In this document: piece by piece, positions 1 through 15,464 of the stretch
Layout of the letters: each line of letters starts with the position of its first letter
Numbering within the stretch: position 1 is the first letter of the stretch
Origin: Escallonia rubra
Taxonomy: Eukaryota; Streptophyta; Magnoliopsida; Escalloniales; Escalloniaceae
DNA length: 64,000 bases
NCBI GenBank assembly: GCA_033065855.1
Contig: JAVXUO010001013.1
Span: 144,654 to 208,653 of the forward strand
Direction of reading: 5' to 3'
Notes under the pieces: generated by a model
Database searches by the model: none
Told to the model about the DNA's origin: nothing
The model's input: the letters and a program-made list of their open reading frames with translations, nothing else
Made by a program: the position numbers and the translations under genes

Positions 1-3000
1 AAAAACACCATTGACGTCGGGTACAGTTCTCTCAGCTCTAGCGACTTTCCGAATTTTACAAGAACCTATTTACAATTTGCCTGAGCTTATTTCCATGATA
101 GCTCAAACAAAAGTTTCAGTTGATAGGATCCAAAATTTCCTCAGAGAGCAAGACCAGAAAATGTTGCCAATCTATCATACTTCAGAAGCACCTAGTGTGG
201 CAATTGAAATTGAAGCAGGAGAGTATTCATGGGAAACTAATAACACGAATTTTAGACAATCTACAGTGAAAATTACAGAGAAAATGAAGATAATGAAAGG
301 TTACAAGGTGGCTATTTGTGGCTCAGTTGGATCAGGCAAATCAAGCTTACTCTGCAGTATGCTAAGCGAGATCCCAAGGATTTCTGGGGCGAGTATCAAG
401 GTTCATGGATCAAAAGCGTTTGTCCCTCAAGGTGCTTGGATTCAATCTGGAACTGTAAGAGAGAATGTGTTGTTTGGAAAGGAAATGAATAAGGCCTTCT
501 ATAAGGACGTAGTGGAAGGATGTGCTTTGAAACGTGATATTGATACTTGGGCTGATGGAGATATGACTGCGATTGGGGAGAGAGGTGTGAACCTAAGTGG
601 AGGACAAAAGCAGAGGATTCAGTTAGCAAGAGCAATCTATAATGATTCAGACGTTTATTTCCTAGATGATCCTTTCAGTGCAGTTGATGCACATACTGGA
701 GCTCATATGTTCAAGGCAAGCAACATCTTTCCCTACTAGATTTGCTTTGTCAATACTGCACTATTACTTTTGGTTGTATGGTAAATCAGTTTCCTCAAAA
801 TTCTCTCTTTCTGCAGGAGTGTCTAATGCAGCTTTTAGGTCGGAAGACCGTCATTTATGTCACTCATCAGCTGGAATATTTATATGCTTCAGACATTGTT
901 TTGGTAAGCCCTCGCAGAAGTAGAGTACACTAATCCCAAGACTGAATCTTACTTTAAACTGTTTACTTCAGGTAATGAAGGATGGCATGATTGTCCAGTC
1001 AGGCAGGTATAAAGATTTGATTGCAGAACCTGAGAGTGAACTTGTTAGACAAATGGCTGCTCATAGTCAATCTCTAAACCAAGTAAACCCACCTCAACAA
1101 TGCAACTACATAGCCAAGGGACACAATCAGAAGAATCAAACTGAAGTCACAGAGGAGGAAAGTTTTGAAAAGCCCGCCAGCAACATCAGGCTTTTAGACA
1201 GCACTCGGCAAGAAGAAACAGAAACTGGTCGAGTTAGTTGGCATGTCTACTCAAAGTTTGTCACTTCTGCATATAAAGGAGCTCTTGTTCCGCTTATCCT
1301 TCTGTGTCAGATTCTATTCCAGGGTCTTCAAATGGCCAGCAATTACTGGATTGCTTGGGGGACAGAACAAGAAAGCAGGGTTAGCAGACAGCAGTTGATT
1401 GGGATGTTTGTTTTGATATCCGGTGGAAGTTCAATCTTCATACTAGGGAGGGCAGTGTTGCTGTCAAGTATTGTTATTGAGACTGCGCAACGCCTTTTCC
1501 TAGGCATGATTACATCAGTTTCTAGGGCACCATTATCTTTCTTTGACTCAACTCCTTCTAGCCGAATCCTCAACCGTGTAAGTTACATATTATTTCAACA
1601 ATTATTGTTCTAATTTATTCCATTATGCAGTCAATATTATCTAAATTCTTCTTTTATGTGTTTCTGTTACAGTCTTCTACAGATCAAAGTATAGTGGACA
1701 CAGATATTCCCAACAGATTAGCTGGTTTAGCATTTGCCCTGATCCAGCTATTGAGTATCATGGCCCTGATGTCCCATGTTGCCTGGCAAGTCTTTTTTCT
1801 GTTCCTAGTCGTCCTGGCCGTCTCCATATGGTATCAGGCAAGAATAACATCCATCTTGAACTTGTTTTCCGTTGCTAATAGACTAAAATGTAAATGCAAC
1901 CTCTCTCAGGAGACGAATAATGGTATATCCTAAACGCGGCAGTTGGCTACCATGCACAAGAACATGATAATTATCTTCATCCCAAAGTGGCAGTTCTACA
2001 TGAAAAGTTACAACATACTGAAGTATCAACGCGTTTTGCAGGCTTATTATATTACTACTGCTAGAGAACTAGCCAGGATGGTTGGGATTCAAAAAGCTCC
2101 AATCCTTCACCACTTCTCAGAGTCCATCAATGGGGCAGTGACAATTCGTTGCTTCAATCAGGAAGAACGCTTCGTGAAGAAGAGTTTAGGTCTGATAGAT
2201 GATTACTCCCGTGTCGCCTTTCACAACTTTGCCACAATGGAGTGGCTATGCGTCCGCATTAATCTTCTCTTCAACCTTGTATTCTTCCTCCTCCTAGTCA
2301 TCTTGGTGAGCCTTCCAAGGTCATCGATTGACCCCAGTAAGCTCTTCTCTCTATCTCCCCTTTCTTGAAATTTTTGAGTGAGTTCCCCTTTTGCTAGCTT
2401 TCAAGGTGATACACTGTTTACTGAATGCAACGTATGCCCAAGCGACACGCTTGAGCATAAGTGCATAACCACAGCAGATGATTCATGATTCTCATGTAGC
2501 ACCATCATCTGTTCACCAATATCATTTAGTTCATATTCCCTTGATAGTTGTGTTCATATTCCCTTGATAGTTGTGTTCATATTCCCTTGATAGTTGTGTT
2601 TGAACTAATTGGCTCCTTTATACATCACAGGCTTGGCGGGACTGGCAGCTACCTATGGATTGAACCTAAATGTTCTTCAGGCTTGGGCCATATGGAACCT
2701 CTGCAATGTTGAAAACAAGATGATCTCGGTGGAGAGAATTCTTCAATATACCAACATACCGAGTGAAGCACCACTTGTGATTGAAAATTGCAGACCTCAA
2801 CCTGACTGGCCGACTAACGGAAGAATAGAACTTGAAAATCTGCATGTTCAATACAACCCTGCCGGCCCAGCAGTTCTCAAAGGAATCACTTGCACATTTT
2901 CAGGGAAAAGGAAAATTGGGATTGTGGGAAGAACAGGGAGCGGAAAATCCACCCTGATACAAGCACTTTTCAGAGTGGTGGAGCCATCCGAAGGACGAAT

Positions 3001-4132
3001 ACTGATTGATGAAGTTGATATCTCTAAAATAGGTTTGCAGGATCTGAGGTCTAGGCTGAGTATAATCCCACAAGACCCAACTTTGTTTCAAGGAACTGTG
3101 AGAACGAATCTCGATCCTCTACAACAGTACTCAGATCACGAAATGTGGGAGGTAACGTGTGATAGTTCTTGTTTTTATGTTTGTTCTGAATCATTCAAAA
3201 TCATTTATTCACTGCTATAAATTGATGTGCCAGGTATTGAACAAGTGTCAACTCGCAGAGATGGTAAGGCAGGATCAAAGACTTCTTGATACACCAGGTA
3301 CACAAACATAGGCACTATGAGAATAGAACAGGAGTTTCACCCCTCACATTCGATAAGACTCCCGCATATGAAATTTGACGAGGCTAGTTGTTCTGAAGTT
3401 TTGGCAATTGGTGCAGTTGCAGAAGATGGAGAAAACTGGAGTGTGGGACAAAGGCAGCTTGTATGTCTGGCTAGGGCGCTGCTACAAAGGAGGAGAATAC
3501 TGGTGTTGGATGAAGCTACGGCTTCAGTGGATACAGCTACTGACAATGTGATTCAGAAGACAATAAGAGAACAAACAAGCGAATGCACAGTCATTACGGT
3601 AGCCCACCGTATACCCACCGTCATTGACAATGACCTAGTCCTAGTTCTTGATGAAGGTAACAATATAAAAGAAACCCCCTTTACAGAAAAACTAACATGC
3701 TTCTTCACTGTCTACAAATTATTGTAGTTCTAGTCCTATAAGTACGTAGATAATAAGATTCATCTTGGAAAAGTTCAATAAGATTGAGCATTAAAATACA
3801 TTGCTCTATCTGATATCAACAAGTACATACAATTCATTTATTTGGCATACCATGATGCAATTAAAAGTATTTGTTGCATATGAGCAAACACATTATTTAG
3901 GTAAAAATGAAATGGTTGCTGTGGGAAGATACAGCAAAACTAAGATTTCTTGCCATTCATTAACACTAAAATTTTGCTAAACTTACAGAATTGCTTACCA
4001 TGAACAGGCAAAATTGTTGAGTATGACTCCCCTGCTCAGTTGCTCAGCGACAGCTCTTCCGCATTTTCAAAGCTGGTGATGGAATTCCTGAGGAGATCAT
4101 CCAAGAGTAACCATCAATGGAGTTTAACTTAA
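1..4132 (+). CDS. ABC transporter C family (MRP-type), 5' partial
   Basis: This is the C-terminal two-thirds of a full-size ABCC transporter. The family pumps glutathione conjugates and other organic anions across the vacuolar or plasma membrane using ATP. Exons by frame continuity are <1-715, 817-903, 972-1577, 1673-1837, 2042-2336, 2631-3151, 3234-3297, 3417-3656 and 4008-4132, ending in TAA. The order is end of TMD1, NBD1 (Walker [10 protein letters not shown], signature LSGGQKQR, Walker B DVYFLDD), a linker, TMD2 (from about 1230 to 2700), then NBD2 (Walker [10 protein letters not shown], degenerate signature WSVGQRQ as is usual in ABCC NBD2, Walker [12 protein letters not shown]-loop VAHR). 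Introns after 715 and 1837 use GC donors (AAG|GCAAGC and CAG|GCAAGA); reading through the first hits a stop at 737. All joined exons stay open. Closest remembered plant group is the ABCC3/6/7 clade, which is inference. The 5' end lies outside the window. Confidence 0.93.
2530..2598. repeat. Three-copy 23-bp tandem repeat in an ABCC intron
   Basis: Three exact head-to-tail copies of a 23-bp unit beginning TTCATATTCCC occupy 2530-2552, 2553-2575 and 2576-2598. They lie in the intron between 2336 and 2631, about 30 bp before the acceptor. No coding effect is seen. Confidence 0.95.
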
Positions 4133-5170
4133 AGCTAAGCCAAGACTGTTCAGCTAAACCATGTTGCAGCAGGAAAAGGTAGACGAAACGAAAGTGAACT
4201 AATCTGATCAGATCCATTAGACACAGTACATGATGGAAGTGTAGCAATAGCAGTAACAAGAATTCCTACAGTCTGTAATGCAGGGCATGCATTGAACAAA
4301 GCAATGTACATAGTTTACATGAAAGAGTACATTAAGCAGTTCTTTGCATTTCATGACCTCAAAATGCTTAACCAGCTAGGGCAATTGTGATATATTCGCG
4401 GCCTACAGTTCTCATTTACAAGTTCTTGGAGCAATTGTTGAGCCAGGGAAATATTTGTCAAGAAGCAATTTGAACATAGCGCTGGCTGTGATAATCAAAT
4501 TGCAGCAAAAATGGTTACCCTCAAACCCACCATTGATCTGCCGAACAAAACCCTTGTAGTCTGGTAATGGGAGTTCTTCCCCAAATTCTCAATTTTCAAA
4601 GCTGGTAAAGAATCGTCGCGAAGCTAGAAAGTGACTCGAAACAATTATATATGGCGGCATTTTCATCCGGTTGCAACCTTATAGCTACATAACAAAAAAG
4701 TCACTACAAGAAATCGCCGCTAATGCAGCTTCTCCAAGGATTTTTGTTTGAACACAAAGGTTCACAAACATGTGCAATGGCCAACGATTTTCTTTAACTT
4801 GTAGAATGTTACAAGAATCAAACCGATCAAGGTGCTGATTCATTGGTTCAACAAGTCGTCCAATCGATTCAAAGTATTTTAGAATAAGTAATTTTAAAAC
4901 GTACGTATATTGCATTAACAAAAAGTAGGCCAAAAGAAGTATAATGTTGTATAATAATGTTGTCGCTTTGTTAAGAGAATGGCGCCGCGTTTGGAGTTTC
5001 ACATAACTAATCAGGGTTTGAGCCTGTTCATCCACAATTGCATTCATTTTTTAATTGAAATATCTTGCAAAGCGACTCCAAACCGATTCACTCGAGCAGT
5101 TCAACACCGACGTGCTTGTTCAGTATAAACGAATTAATATTGGTTTCATCTGGTTCACATGCATTTTTCA
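4133..5170. other. ABCC 3' flank without a confident gene
   Basis: Downstream of the ABCC stop codon this stretch holds the likely 3' UTR. A short protein-like minus-strand reading frame lies at about 4424-4590 (see findings). No complete gene was recognised. Confidence 0.5.
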
Positions 5171-5372
5171 AAAAAAAAATTTGGTTAGACTACCCGGTAT
5201 CCGGACACCACATTGAAAGCCGACTAATCCGGGTTCTAGCCGGACAAGACCACATGGGTGGCAAAACTCTTCCTACCAAGTTTTAACGCAGCTGCATTCT
5301 CAGAGCTCGAACCCGAAATCTCTGGTTAAAGTAGGACAACTCCCTGCCAGCTGAACAGACCTCTTGCCTAAG
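5171..5372 (-). mobile_element. tRNA-derived SINE, about full length
   Basis: Read on the minus strand, the element starts with a tRNA-like head. A box-A-like TTCAGCTGG is followed by a box-B-like GGTTCGAGCTC, the internal RNA polymerase III promoter arrangement. A body follows with the characteristic GCAGCTGCGTTAAAA and a conserved tail ending GGTAGTCTAACCAAA, then a homopolymer (the A-run at 5170-5179 on the plus strand). It resembles the widespread plant Au-type SINE, from memory of the family. A second, shorter relative lies at 37304-37434. It is non-coding and the ends are approximate. Confidence 0.7.
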
Positions 5373-6105
5373 AGGTACCCGGTTGAACAAACCGGTTCCC
5401 TTCTCATAACTATACATTTAACAACATATCGAAGAACAAGACCCACGCGAAGGCAGCTTGGGGTAAGGCACCTAATCATGTTAGCATTGGGTGGCTACTA
5501 CTCAATCGGTAATATCAGTAGCAAAATTTAGGTAGGAGTAAATGTAAGACAACAATAGTTTAGATGTTCCCCGATGAAAAATAAGTTGATGCTCTCACAC
5601 TAGTTACGAGATTTGAATGCTCTCCGGTTCAAAAAAGCACGTAAAATGGTCTAGCAGCATATTACCATTTTACTGAAGTGATGGACCCCACTGTGAGAAA
5701 TTCTAAGCGAGGACTTGTGCATTTTAAAGGGTGAATATACAAGTGATTGAGACGAACAACTTATTTGTAATTGAATTTAAACGTTTTACGTCGAGCATTA
5801 TATAAAACCATGAAAATGTGCAGCTATAATGTACGTTCTACAATTTACACGTTTGGTTGTCCCGTATAAATTTTTGTGACAACAACAACATTATTATTAT
5901 TTTTATCTATTGATTGTTTTGTGGAATTCGTGGAAAGAAATTAAATATTATGCATACCAAATGCATTTATAAAGCATCAAACTAGGAAATAAGGCCCAAC
6001 TTGCAAACTTCAACAAGAACCATATATAAAGCAACATGCTCTTTCCCAAGCTGTAAGGGAAGAGAACAAACATCATCAACACTATCCTCAACAGCAGATT
6101 TTGCT
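5373..6105. other. Intergenic, no gene seen
   Basis: AT-rich sequence between the SINE and the B12D stop codon. The part nearest 6105 is probably the B12D 3' UTR. Nothing else was recognised. Confidence 0.5.
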
Positions 6106-7014
6106 TCATTTTGGATCGGAGAAGAACTTGTTGACAGACGGCATGACCTCCGGTCGTCTTCCTCGGACGAACTTCCTGACTGCATGCTGTGAATACATCT
6201 CACCCTCTTCAAAGTTGTCCAGAACTCCTGCAGCTCTGTTCTCTTTCTTAACCCTGCAGTTTCAAATCAAAGTAAAAAGATTACCACAATGTTCATACCT
6301 AATACCATTAATGTACATCGCTTGGTACAACATTGACACATACCTCACTTCAGGGTTGATGCAGATGTTCCTTACAAGTTGCATGCTGCAAATGCCCACG
6401 ACTGTACCAACTGCTACAAAGAGAGGATATACCTATCCCCACATGCCAATGAAGAAGAGGAGGATTTGTTACATCTTTTCGATACAAATCGAACTAATCG
6501 ATCGGTTGACGATCATTCCCTACTGGCTATAAGATGCTGATCAATGTACGTAGTAGTAGGAAATCACTTTTTTTGCGTAGTAAAAAAAGCAATTTTAATT
6601 GCTTGATAAATGTGAAATTATAATATGCATGAAGTTGGCAAGGCAAATTGCTCCCGATCCAGTCCCACGTACGAGTAGTTCGGATGCACAAAACGCTAAA
6701 TGTGTCCAAAAGATCGTGATAGACATTCATGAATTGTTTGATCTCTAGCACACTTTTACAAAAATGAGATACAACTTCAAGGAAAGACATGCAACTTTAA
6801 CCCGGAAACTCTTTCATAACATTGAATATATACAAAGTCATCTTGTTATGTATCTGTGGACATCTTTTTTTGAAAATTTTTGTCGAAATGAATGTCGTAA
6901 ACACCATGGTACGTACCCCTCTGTGTCTATACAAACACGAATATGTAACACGAAACAATGCTTGGAACTTACCTCAGGCCTCAGCCATCTCTTCGCGAAA
7001 CCGGCAGAAGCCAT
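6106..7014 (-). CDS. B12D-family mitochondrial protein (complex I MLRQ-like)
   Basis: A compact three-exon gene encoding 92 residues. Exons on the minus strand are 7014-6973, 6432-6344 and 6253-6106. Introns are GT-AG, and the phases add up to 93 codons including TGA. Exon 1 reads MASAGFAKRWLRPE. Exon 2 carries the single predicted membrane segment (VYPLFVAVGTVVGICSMQL, about residues 15-33) followed by VRNICINPEVR. Exon 3 has KENRAAGVLDNFEEGE and ends NKFFSDPK. Length, hydrophobic segment and these motifs match the B12D family (about 87-92 aa), related to the NDUFA4/MLRQ subunit and targeted to the mitochondrial inner membrane in plants. Family members respond to seed development, ripening and low oxygen, which is family knowledge. 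Individual exons are too short to show as long ORFs. Confidence 0.93.
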
Positions 7015-9655
7015 GTTAATTAGTGCAGCAAGGATCGAGCTAGAGAAACGAAACACACCCTTTCTTCCCTAAGCTAGAAATGATGGTTCCTTCCCCAAGA
7101 ACTTAAAATCCAAGGAGAAGTAAGCATAAATTGTACAGCTCCATCTGTATATATATGTCACGTACTACATTCTTGCAAGCCCGAAAACATGGGAATGCCT
7201 TGTGGTAGGACTTGAAAGGAGGGGACATTTTGGGTGTCTCCAATTTCAGTTCAAAGCAATTGCACTCAGAGCCATTAGTTTTCTTTTCACCTCGTTAGAC
7301 AACTTTGAAACAGAAGTTGCAACAGAAATCAGAAAAGGGAGATAGATGTACATAAAATTCAACCTTTGACTTTGGTTTGATAAATTGTATGCTTTAATAC
7401 AACATAATTCAACATATTTGACTTGGCTTGATGCTGTTGTACATTTTGTAAAGTCAAAAGTGAGAGAAAGGAAATTATAAAGTGCCCGGTTGATCTACGT
7501 AAGCGTGTTTATTTTCACGCGTCTTGTTTATCGCTAGAATACTAAGTAGCTTGCCTTTTTACATAATTTTCAGCAACGAATGAGAGTATGAAAGTGCACA
7601 AAACACTGGAAGTAAATCCCCACTTTGCATAGATTAGTATCTACATTCATATTATATTCAAAGGGAAGACAACAGAAAAAAGAGAGAAATAACAAGGAAA
7701 GATCGATTTCGACTGCAACCGCGAGAGCAGGAATAACCTAAAATTGCCCAAATAACGAGCAGTAATTGTCGTTAAATATTATTAGTGACATTTCTGTGAC
7801 ATCATTAACGTCAATATTCTTACAGCATTTTTTCAACATCTCTAATTAAAACAACTAAACATATATAACGATCATATTTTTATCGTTTTATAAAGAGCTA
7901 TAAACTATTATAAAAATTCGAGTTGCATCCCATATTTTCCAAAAAAAAAAAAAAAAAAAACAATGCAGGAGTGAAGCTCTAAGGTGATGTCAAGTGTCAC
8001 GCCTGTTTAAAGGAGTGGCCACAACTTTAAATATGGAAAAGTTAGTATCACATGAGGCAGATGAGAATCTTCAGACAAGTTCTAATCAATCGCATGCACG
8101 ATTAGATCACGGTCCGAACAACTTGAGCCCAACCACGTGGCCAGGTGTAAAGTCAAACCTCAACTTGATACCAAATAACAAATAGCTTTACACCTCTGCA
8201 AGTGGACGTCACTGCCAATGTAAAAATTACTCTCAACATATGTGATTATTGTTCCAATGATTTGCGTACATAAAGAAAAAATAAAAAAAAAGGTATCCGT
8301 GAGAATATCCCGAGAAACCGATATGAAGCGAAGATAATCAGCTTTATCGCCTGGTTAACATTGTAAAGAATTTCAGATTTCTGTTAAGATACACAAGTTC
8401 GTTCGTTTTCCACGTGCATAGAGAGGGCAACTAGTGGCAGATTAACTTACACAAATTGGAATGCAACAAAGATGTGCTTTCGTGTATTTCATGTAATCGC
8501 AGAAGGTGGGTGCGCCTCATGTTAGCTGCGGACGTCTATTTCCTTATCTTTTCTTGAAGGGTTTCTTAGTTGTACTTCCTTTGAACATATGTCCATTTAA
8601 AAAAGTACAAAAACAAGTAAATTGTTGGTGGACATTTTCTCTTGATCCTCACCAAAAGAATTTTCGATACCAGAAGAAAACAAGAAGCTAATTGTTGAAA
8701 GTTTGAAAAAAGGCTGGGCCATGATTGGTGGGCCATTGGAAAATCAGGACCACCAAACCAAAATTTACTTACTCAACCAGAAAGTCCACCCTCAAAAATC
8801 TTACCGAAGAGCTGTTCAATTTTACCCTTGCGATCCAGCCCAAATACTCTTCGATTTGGACACTCCCGCTCACCGCCGGCCCATCGGCATCTTTTCCAGA
8901 ATATTCTAGTACCACAGCTCTTATTTAGGGCAAGTGTCAACATGACTTGGCAACCAAGAATGTAGCCCACCATTAATTAGTATAATTTATTTTTATTTAT
9001 ATCATATTCTTACATTTGAATTTTAATTGGTGTAATCTATAACATTTTTTTTTCCGAGTCGTATGACACTGTTAGATTAACAGGTAAACATAGTAATTGA
9101 TTAGCCAAATATTCAAAATATTTTGACAAATTTAGTACAGTCAGACTTAGAAAGTTGACCTGTTCGATATCGTGATTCAGTAGAAATCGCATCAGTCCTC
9201 TTACTGCATGCCTTGTCATCTATTCGAAATAAGAGCAGCAGTATATTAGTTCGGTCTTAAGATATTACGTACGTCGATTTTGTCAAGATTTTCACATACG
9301 TGCACGCCCACAGCGCCCGACGACACAACGCTTTGCACTTTGCGTACCAGCGTGCCCTTGATAGTGTTTAAGATGCAGAGCAAACACACTCTGTATCTCT
9401 GACACTAGACAAATGTCGCCGTGTATTAACAATGAGTAATATCGAGGACATGAAACGATTTAATTTGAAGTGAACTAGAAAATCTCTTTACCTTTTGGTA
9501 GAAGTATAGAAATCAAATTGACTTTTGACGGAACCCACTGGAAATTAACTAAATCAGCGGCTAATAATAATACAGGGGATTGTAATAATCCCAGCGGCGA
9601 CTCGAGAAGCTTTTTCTTTTTGGCCAAGCCAGAACAGTCATTGGGCACCGCCCCC
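7015..9655. other. Intergenic between B12D (-) and GapC (+), divergent promoters
   Basis: About 2.6 kb of AT-rich sequence between two divergently transcribed genes. A TATATATA stretch near 7148-7156 could serve the B12D promoter on the minus strand. A 20-bp A-run lies at 7941-7960. Short ORFs here show no family features. No transposon was identified with confidence. Confidence 0.5.
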
Positions 9656-9811
9656 GTCACGTGACCAGCCACACCTAGTCACCTACCGGTTTCGAGTAAT
9701 CCGCCCTTTCTATTAAAGCACTAATCCCCACTCTCTGTCTTCACTCACAGCTCTCTCTCTCTCTCTCTCTCTAAAACTCTCATTTCCTCTCTTTACTCTC
9801 TCTCATCAGTC
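9656..9811 (+). promoter_or_regulatory. GapC core promoter and 5' leader
   Basis: A perfect 10-bp palindrome GTCACGTGAC (9656-9665) contains a G-box core CACGTG, the usual binding site of plant bZIP and bHLH factors. A TATA-like TATTAAAG lies at 9711-9718, and a CT-rich tract (about 9741-9773) fills the 5' leader before the ATG at 9812. The spacing suits a TATA promoter with transcription starting near 9740. This is inference from motifs only. Confidence 0.5.
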
Positions 9812-12592
<2,781 letters not shown>

Positions 12593-13220
12593 ATGCTGAT
12601 TGAAGTTTTTATCTGCGGATGCTTTCTCGGATTTGGTCAAGTCCTCGGTTTTAATTATGGCTTCTGAGTAGTTGGTTTGGAATAACAAGTCATTTCTCGA
12701 GTCTGTAGTATTTCTTTTTGGTCAGTAATGGAGATTTTGGGTTTCCCCTTCTGAGAAAAATGGGGGAAAATTTAATAGAACAATTTCTGGTTATGAGCAG
12801 CTGAAGTTCTCTTTGTTAATTACATACAGTATCTTCTTCTCCGTGCTTTTTGTTTATTATCTGTTGTTGACCGACTCCCCCTAAAATCAGCTTTAGTAAA
12901 TCTCAATATAACCCGAGATGTCTACACTGACCTTTCTGCAGCAATGACAGAGGTGTGGTCTCTCATGTCTTCTTACACTGCCCTCTACCATTTTGTTCAC
13001 TGAACATGGGAAGATTAGTGTATAGCTTTCTCCACCTTTGGTTGCCCCAGAAGATTAAGTTCAGTCTTCAATGAAGGGCGCTTCACCTGAGATTAATCCC
13101 ATTACGGAGAAGGTATTGTGGCCTTAGCTCGCGGCAAAAAGGTCATATTATCTTTGTGCCCAAGCATTGGCTCTCTTACGATCCATTGCGGCATGGCACA
13201 CTAATGAAAGATTGTTACTA
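12593..13220. other. GapC 3' UTR and flank
   Basis: The first few hundred bases are probably the GapC 3' UTR. No further gene was seen before the first copy of the 387-bp direct repeat. Confidence 0.5.
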
Positions 13221-13613
13221 AAAGTGTTTTGTCATTGCTGTTAAAAATTATAACATTAATTTTTCGTGGCTAAATTTTTTTTTAGTTAGAGCAAAAGAGG
13301 ATCCTAATCCCTCTCCCACATATCAATTGAAAAAGCTCTTTATTCGATGGTTTGCTACATTTGCCCTCAGTTTTTATAGATGCTATTTGGATTCGGGGGC
13401 ACACTGAATTTGGATGAACTTAATCATTTCGCAAATTTCAAGTTTTGGAGTTCTTAATGTTTTTTCTTCCTTGGGTGTTATGTCTATGACCCGATCATAT
13501 CAACCATAAATATTTATGGCTCGACGGTATAAAACGTAAAAGATAAATCATAGAATAATTTTAAAGTCGGAACGAGTAAAGTGAGTGTTTACAGGTACTA
13601 AATCAAATTTTTG
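13221..13613. repeat. 387-bp direct repeat, copy 1
   Basis: This segment is nearly identical to 15465-15856. After a few differences in the first ~90 bp the remaining ~290 bp match with no mismatch seen. It does not have clear TG...CA LTR ends. The two copies bracket the Ty3/gypsy fragment. Confidence 0.92.
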
Positions 13614-15464
13614 TAAGGTTCAACTCAATTTACTCATGAACCTTAACTGATTATGCAAATTTGGGACTCACGAAAGAAAAACAGGAAGAAGGAGATACAA
13701 CAGAATTCAGGAAGGAGAGAAGAGAATGAAACTCTCTGTATTTCTTCAATAATCAAAATCTGAGCTACCTTTTCACGCATCCAATCTCCTTATAGGAGGT
13801 TACAGCCAAATCCTAACTTCTCGAATCGAAATCAGACAAAAGGGAAAGAAAATCACAAAAGATAAGAAGTTGTAACTAATCAACTACTGTAACTAATCAG
13901 ACAAGGGTCATCTAAGTAATCACTCTTTCTCTCCCAGTTAATGCTCTGCATTAGTGATGCCAACTCAACAAATCTTTGGTTATTAGTGCTGATCACGCTC
14001 CTCACGCGCTGATGCCTTAACTGCTGTTATCTTCTTCACGCGCCTGCTGATCTCCTGTGTAGCCCTGCGTGTGTGTCACCTGCTCCAAGCCTTCATTGTT
14101 GGTGATGCTGACTCCATTGGTACCAGCTGCTTTCTTCAATTGAATTCTGATTTTAAGGGGATGTCTGGATGGAACATCCATGACATTCCCTTCCCCTTCA
14201 AAACCTTCCTTCTCACCTCCAAAAGCTGAAGGAAACTTACTCTTTACCACCTCTCAGTCTTCCCAGGTAGCCCCACTGCTAGGCAGATTAGACCACTCCA
14301 CCAATACTTGAGACACTGATTGGTGCCCCCTTCTGATCATCCTGTGATCCAAGATTTGGGTTGGTTCCATTAATATCTGTCCTTCAAGACTAACATGAGG
14401 CAGTGTAGGTGAGGCATGAATAGACTGTCCTACGGCAGCCTTGAGTAGAGAGACATGAAATACAGGGTGAATCAAGGAGTGTGAAGGCAAGTCTAGTTTG
14501 TAAGCTACTTCCCCCACCTTGGACAATATAGTGAAAGGTCCATAGTACATTGGGGCAAGTTTCAAGCTCCTTCTGAGGGCCAAGCTATTCTGTCTATATG
14601 GTTGTAATTTCAAGTAAACTTGATCCCCCACAGATAATACTCTTTCACTCCTCTTCTTGTCAGCATAACTCTTTATCCTGTTCTGTGATATTGCCAAGTT
14701 ACTCTTGAGTAGATCAAGCACCTTAGCTCTGTCAGCTAAATAGGAATCAACAGCAGCAATGTGGGAGGTTTCACTGAACCCCAAGTTTAATGGTTTAGGT
14801 GCATACCCATACAAGGCCTTAAATGGTGACATTTGTAATGAGGAATGATAATTGGTATTATACCAATATTCAGCCAATGTCAACCACTTAGGCCAAGTTT
14901 TTGGTTTCTCACCACAAAAACACCTCAAATATGTTTCTAAGCATTGATTAATTCTTTCAGTTTGGCCATCACTCTGAGGATGATAAGCTGAACTCATATT
15001 CAATTTGATTCCTAACAAGGAAAACAATTTCTGCCAGAAGTGACTGATGAAGACACTCCCCCTATCACTGATGATGTTGTCTGGAGTGCCATGTAACTTA
15101 AAAATGTTATCAAAGAAAACCTGAGCTACATCCTCAGCTGTGAATGGGTGGCTCATGGGTATGAAATGTGAGAACTTACTTAACATGTCAACAACCACTA
15201 GTATAGCCTCCTTGTGTGCTGATTTAGGTAACCCTTCAATGAAATCCATGGAGATGCTACTCCATAATTGATTTGGGATAGGTAAAGGCTGCAACAATCC
15301 AGGATAAGCTAATGTTTCATGCTTGCACCTTTGACATATATCACACCTTTTAACCCATTCTTTGACATCACTTCTAAGAGAAGGCTAATGGAATGTTGTT
15401 GAGACTCTCTTGTAAGTGGCTGATGATCCTAATGTCCCTCAAGTCCAGAGGAATGCATGGTTTG
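13614..15464 (-). mobile_element. Ty3/gypsy retrotransposon fragment (integrase and 3' end)
   Basis: On the minus strand, 15297-14254 is an open frame of 347 codons matching a retroviral-type integrase core (DFIEGLPKS, IISDRGSVF, AYHPQSDGQTER) followed by the C-terminal region up to a chromodomain-like LVEWSNLP. A TGA ends this frame, and the next in-frame segment (14250-14017) continues as a tail. Upstream, toward 15464, the zinc-binding part of integrase is recognisable (CDICQRCK) but carries a TAG near 15387. The protease, reverse transcriptase and RNase H regions are absent, so the copy is 5'-truncated and non-autonomous. About 13640-13972 may be its 3' LTR (TG...CA on the plus strand), but the ends are uncertain. 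Described as a broken element only. Confidence 0.85.

Noticed and set aside
396..635. 79-codon minus-strand ORF inside the ABCC NBD1 exon
   Set aside because: It is the antisense shadow of a strongly conserved coding exon and has no features of its own.
5171..5372. A functional tRNA gene suggested by box A and box B motifs
   Set aside because: The motifs sit at the head of a SINE body found twice, and no complete cloverleaf with acceptor stem was seen.
13640..13972. A firm LTR call for the gypsy fragment
   Set aside because: TG...CA ends can be drawn, but there is no second copy in the window, no clear polypurine tract and no target duplication, so it is only mentioned within the element.
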